DNA from: Sphingobacteriales bacterium
GTDB lineage: Bacteria > Bacteroidota > Bacteroidia > Chitinophagales > UBA2359
Assembly (NCBI GenBank): GCA_016718845.1
Contig: JADKCK010000110.1
Span: 3,300 to 67,299, forward strand
Reading direction: 5' to 3'
DNA: 64,000 bases
Below, piece after piece: positions 61,842-64,000 of the stretch. Below the pieces are notes generated by a model. The model saw only the letters and a program-made list of their open reading frames with translations. It ran no database searches and was not told where the DNA came from. The translations under genes and the position numbers were made by a program. How positions within the stretch are numbered: position 1 is the stretch's first letter; each line of letters starts with the position of its first letter.

Positions 61842-62711
61842 TTAATTTGGCTTTAATTGCTCGTACATTGGTTGTAAAACATCTACAATGCGTTGCACAA
61901 CTGTTGAGAATGAGTTAAAATTTGCTAAATTAATACTTATCAAAAAGTTATCCCATCTTATTAGCAAGGCATCATTTTGGATAAATTGCTCTGTAAACAA
62001 AATAATGTCAGAGGTATAAATAGTTTGTCGGGCTCGAAATGTATCAACAATAGCTTGTTGTAATACCTTGTTGCTGTAGCTTTGTTGCTCTAAAAATTTG
62101 AACACATCGTAAAAGTCTTTCATTCTACCATTTGTTTCTCCTAAAACCACCATAGCATGAAATTTTTCGGCAATAACGGTTTCTAGGGTATAGGCTTGCA
62201 ATAGTATTAGATTGGGGCGAGGCAAAAGTGTTCGGTATTCTAACTGTTGTGGATTAGGAGTAATGGAGTCGCCAAAACCTATTTCTATTTTTAAGAACTG
62301 GCTACTATTGGTTCCTTTAAATTTGGCTTTACATCTTATTCTAACCCCAGTTTGGATACTTTGAGCGTTAATTACTTCGGTAGTTATGCTGTTTGTATCA
62401 AACTCAACGGCATCTTCGTCCGATTTATCTATCGACATAATTTCTTCGAACACTTGTTTTATAGCATCTTCGGTATTTAGCATTTCGCGAGCCAACATGT
62501 CTAAATCAAGCGTTGGTCTTACCATTTGGTTGTCTATGGCATAGATAAAAGTTCCTCCTTTTAAAAAAAGTTGGTTTTTATAGGGCGATAGCGATAGGCG
62601 ATACAACAAACACTCTTTGAAATAGTTAATTTGCACAGTGGTGTTGTGTAACTGTTGTTGGCGAGCTACGTTAAGTAGCTTATCTTTTATTGACTGAACA
62701 AGATTGGGCAT
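61842..62711 (-). CDS. abiEii: AbiEii-type nucleotidyltransferase toxin
   Basis: A 289-residue protein of the AbiEii/AbiGii toxin family. The nucleotidyltransferase core is visible as FLKGGTFIYAID (49-60) and RPTLDLDML (65-73), with Asp69 and Asp71 as the metal-binding pair, then AEKFHAM (181-187) and RMKDFYDVF (196-204), the later family motifs. AbiEii toxins transfer nucleotides, in studied cases to tRNA, and arrest growth, giving phage resistance or plasmid-like stabilisation. It starts 3 bp after the antitoxin gene stop. All key residues are present, so it is probably active. Confidence 0.9.
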   Translation of the reverse strand: MPNLVQSIKDKLLNVARQQQLHNTTVQINYFKECLLYRLSLSPYKNQLFLKGGTFIYAIDNQMVRPTLDLDMLAREMLNTEDAIKQVFEEIMSIDKSDEDAVEFDTNSITTEVINAQSIQTGVRIRCKAKFKGTNSSQFLKIEIGFGDSITPNPQQLEYRTLLPRPNLILLQAYTLETVIAEKFHAMVVLGETNGRMKDFYDVFKFLEQQSYSNKVLQQAIVDTFRARQTIYTSDIILFTEQFIQNDALLIRWDNFLISINLANFNSFSTVVQRIVDVLQPMYEQLKPN

Positions 62712-62714
62712 GGT

Positions 62715-63287
62715 TTAACTGATTATTTTTAGTACTTTTGCTAATACATCTGTGCGTTTAGCGTACTCAATTAGCTGGTTGCGGTTGTTATTGTGTGCAT
62801 GTAGGTAGTTTTCGCAAACTTCTTCTACTACTTCGGCATTTAGTTTGTGTTCAAAACGTAGGGCATCGCACAAACAACGGCTTGGATTATAGATGTGTAC
62901 AATGGTGTTGTCTATCAAAATAGGTTCGGCTCCCACGTCCATAATGTCCGATTTATGGAGTTTTATGGGTGGATAAGAAGGTAGCGTAACAAGGTTAGGT
63001 ACTGCCAAATGGTATTGCCTTGATATGAAGTTGGATAGGTCGTGGTACAAAAAGGCAGTATAAAGGCATACTACACCTTTTGGCACTATGCGTGGCAGCA
63101 TGGAAAGTTCGTTGTCGGGAATGATTTTTTCCCACCAGTATACGCTTTGTTTCATCAAATTTACCTCACCTTTGTGCGCCATTTTGTTTAGTTGTTTCCT
63201 GTCTATGTGGTTTTCATTAATCTCTTTGGTGGTTAGTATACCATTGTATTGTTCAAAAAATTGGTAGATGTTTTTTGATGTTTGCAT
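62715..63287 (-). CDS. abiEi: AbiEi-type antitoxin
   Basis: A 190-residue protein with an N-terminal winged helix-turn-helix (IYQFFEQYNGILTTKEI, RKQLNKMAHKGEV) and the AbiEi C-terminal region (GVVCLYTAFLYHDLS, AEPILIDNTIVHIYNPSRCL, CDALRF). In the family it represses its own operon and prevents toxin action without direct binding (type IV toxin-antitoxin). It is immediately upstream of abiEii, 3 bp apart, which is the standard order. Confidence 0.88.
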   Translation of the reverse strand: MQTSKNIYQFFEQYNGILTTKEINENHIDRKQLNKMAHKGEVNLMKQSVYWWEKIIPDNELSMLPRIVPKGVVCLYTAFLYHDLSNFISRQYHLAVPNLVTLPSYPPIKLHKSDIMDVGAEPILIDNTIVHIYNPSRCLCDALRFEHKLNAEVVEEVCENYLHAHNNNRNQLIEYAKRTDVLAKVLKIIS

Positions 63288-63334
63288 ATTTAAGTGTATT
63301 TTTATGGGGTTGAAAAAAGTAATTGGGATAGTTA

Positions 63335-63372
63335 AAATCTGCCTATCAGCAAGGCATTTGATAGGCAGATTT
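63335..63372 (-). terminator. Hairpin after def
   Basis: AAATCTGCCTATCA pairs perfectly with TGATAGGCAGATTT around a 10-base loop, just beyond the def stop on the minus strand. The T-run is short. Confidence 0.65.
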
Positions 63373-63392
63373 GAAAGATTTGGGCAATTTAA

Positions 63393-63974
63393 TTAGCGTT
63401 TTTTTAGGTTGTAAAACGACATGCGGTAATCGGTGCGCACTTCGCCTTTGGCAATTTTGTCGAGTTTGCGTTTAACCAATTGTTTTTTGAGTGCCGATAG
63501 GTGGTCGGTGAATAAGATACCATCGATGTGGTCGTATTCGTGTTGGATAACGCGAGCTGCAAAACCGCTGTAGGTTTCGGTGTGTTGGTTAAAGTTTTCG
63601 TCGAGGTATTGCAGGGTGATGGTTTCGGGTCGGGTTACGTCTTCGCGCACAAAAGGTATGCTTAAACAGCCTTCGTTGTAGGCATATTTTTTGCCCGTTT
63701 TGTCGAGGAGTTGAGCGTTGATAAACACTTTTTTGATACCTACCTCGTCGATGGGTTCGTCGTCGTCGTCGTCGGGTTTTATTTGTTCGGTATCCACTAC
63801 AAACAAGCGGATAGATAAGCCAACCTGTGGGGCTGCTAAACCAACGCCTTTTGCGTGGTACATGGTGTCCCACATATTAGCAATTATGGTGCTTAATTGG
63901 GGATAATCGGCAGTAATATTTTCTGCCATTTGTCGCAAAACGGGTGTGCCGTAGGCGGTAATAGGAAGTATCAT
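63393..63974 (-). CDS. def: Peptide deformylase
   Basis: A 193-residue metalloenzyme removing the formyl group from the N-terminal Met of new proteins. The three motifs are complete: GVGLAAPQ (43-50), EGCLS (101-105) with metal-ligand Cys103, and QHEYDH (144-149) with His145 and His149 around the catalytic Glu. An acidic insertion DDDDDEP at 68-74 lies in the variable loop between motifs one and two, as in some Bacteroidota. It is the last gene in the window; what precedes it on the minus strand lies outside. Confidence 0.97.
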   Translation of the reverse strand: MILPITAYGTPVLRQMAENITADYPQLSTIIANMWDTMYHAKGVGLAAPQVGLSIRLFVVDTEQIKPDDDDDEPIDEVGIKKVFINAQLLDKTGKKYAYNEGCLSIPFVREDVTRPETITLQYLDENFNQHTETYSGFAARVIQHEYDHIDGILFTDHLSALKKQLVKRKLDKIAKGEVRTDYRMSFYNLKKR

Positions 63975-64000
63975 GTTATTATTAAGTTGTCGTTAAAATT

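Overview
The window looks like a chromosome segment of a Bacteroidota bacterium, probably a gliding or surface-adhesive member of the Chitinophagales/Saprospirales type. The evidence is: several very large secreted proteins ending in type IX secretion system (T9SS) sorting domains; a gliding-motility type C-terminal domain; Bacteroidota promoters of the TAnnTTTG (-7) type; lipoproteins with short N-terminal signals; and the short Bacteroidota forms of AMP nucleosidase and AnmK. No rRNA, tRNA or CRISPR array was seen.

Layout. 1-5241 is the 3' part of a T9SS adhesin made of Ig-like repeats, broken by three frameshifts. 5350-7266 is a T9SS type B protein. 7.5-15 kb is a housekeeping block: rpsO-pnp, anmK, rtcB (-), a STAS-domain gene with fabD. 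15-18.5 kb (-) holds a TPR-like lipoprotein, a secreted coiled-coil protein and a BKACE-family enzyme. 19.5-22.9 kb encodes a stand-alone tubulin/FtsZ-like protein of about 1100 residues. 23-31 kb holds a DUF1573 T9SS protein, a GxxExxY gene flanked by terminal inverted repeats and followed by a tandem array of its own deletion derivatives, and a DUF1800-DUF1501 pair. 31-38.3 kb carries small lipoproteins, a PD-(D/E)XK-like protein, a fatty acid desaturase, comEC, AMP nucleosidase and enolase. 38.5-41.7 kb has an LRR lipoprotein and a TPR-like protein. 41.9-61.4 kb (all -) is a surface-protein region: an RCC1/Ig-like adhesin of 1878 residues, a vitamin-K-gamma-carboxylase-like membrane protein, and a giant adhesin of about 4170 residues broken by three frameshifts. 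61.8-64 kb (-) is an AbiEi/AbiEii toxin-antitoxin pair and peptide deformylase.

How parts fit together. Six loci encode T9SS cargo, but none of the secretion machinery is in the window. The carboxylase-like gene lies between two giant exported proteins, 12 bp from one of them, so a link to surface-protein modification is possible but unproven. rpsO-pnp is the widely conserved pair. abiEi-abiEii is a compact two-gene toxin-antitoxin unit with its own terminator.

The most interesting structure is at 25.6-26.9 kb. A full GxxExxY ORF sits between 26-bp inverted repeats, and five 130-bp internally deleted copies with the same termini follow at a 154-bp period. This resembles a mobile gene with MITE- or REPIN-like derivatives. 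Other unexplained signals are a three-copy dispersed non-coding element (11.9, 16.5 and 38.4 kb), two pairs of shared upstream regions, and the concentration of all six frameshifts in the two repeat-rich giant genes.
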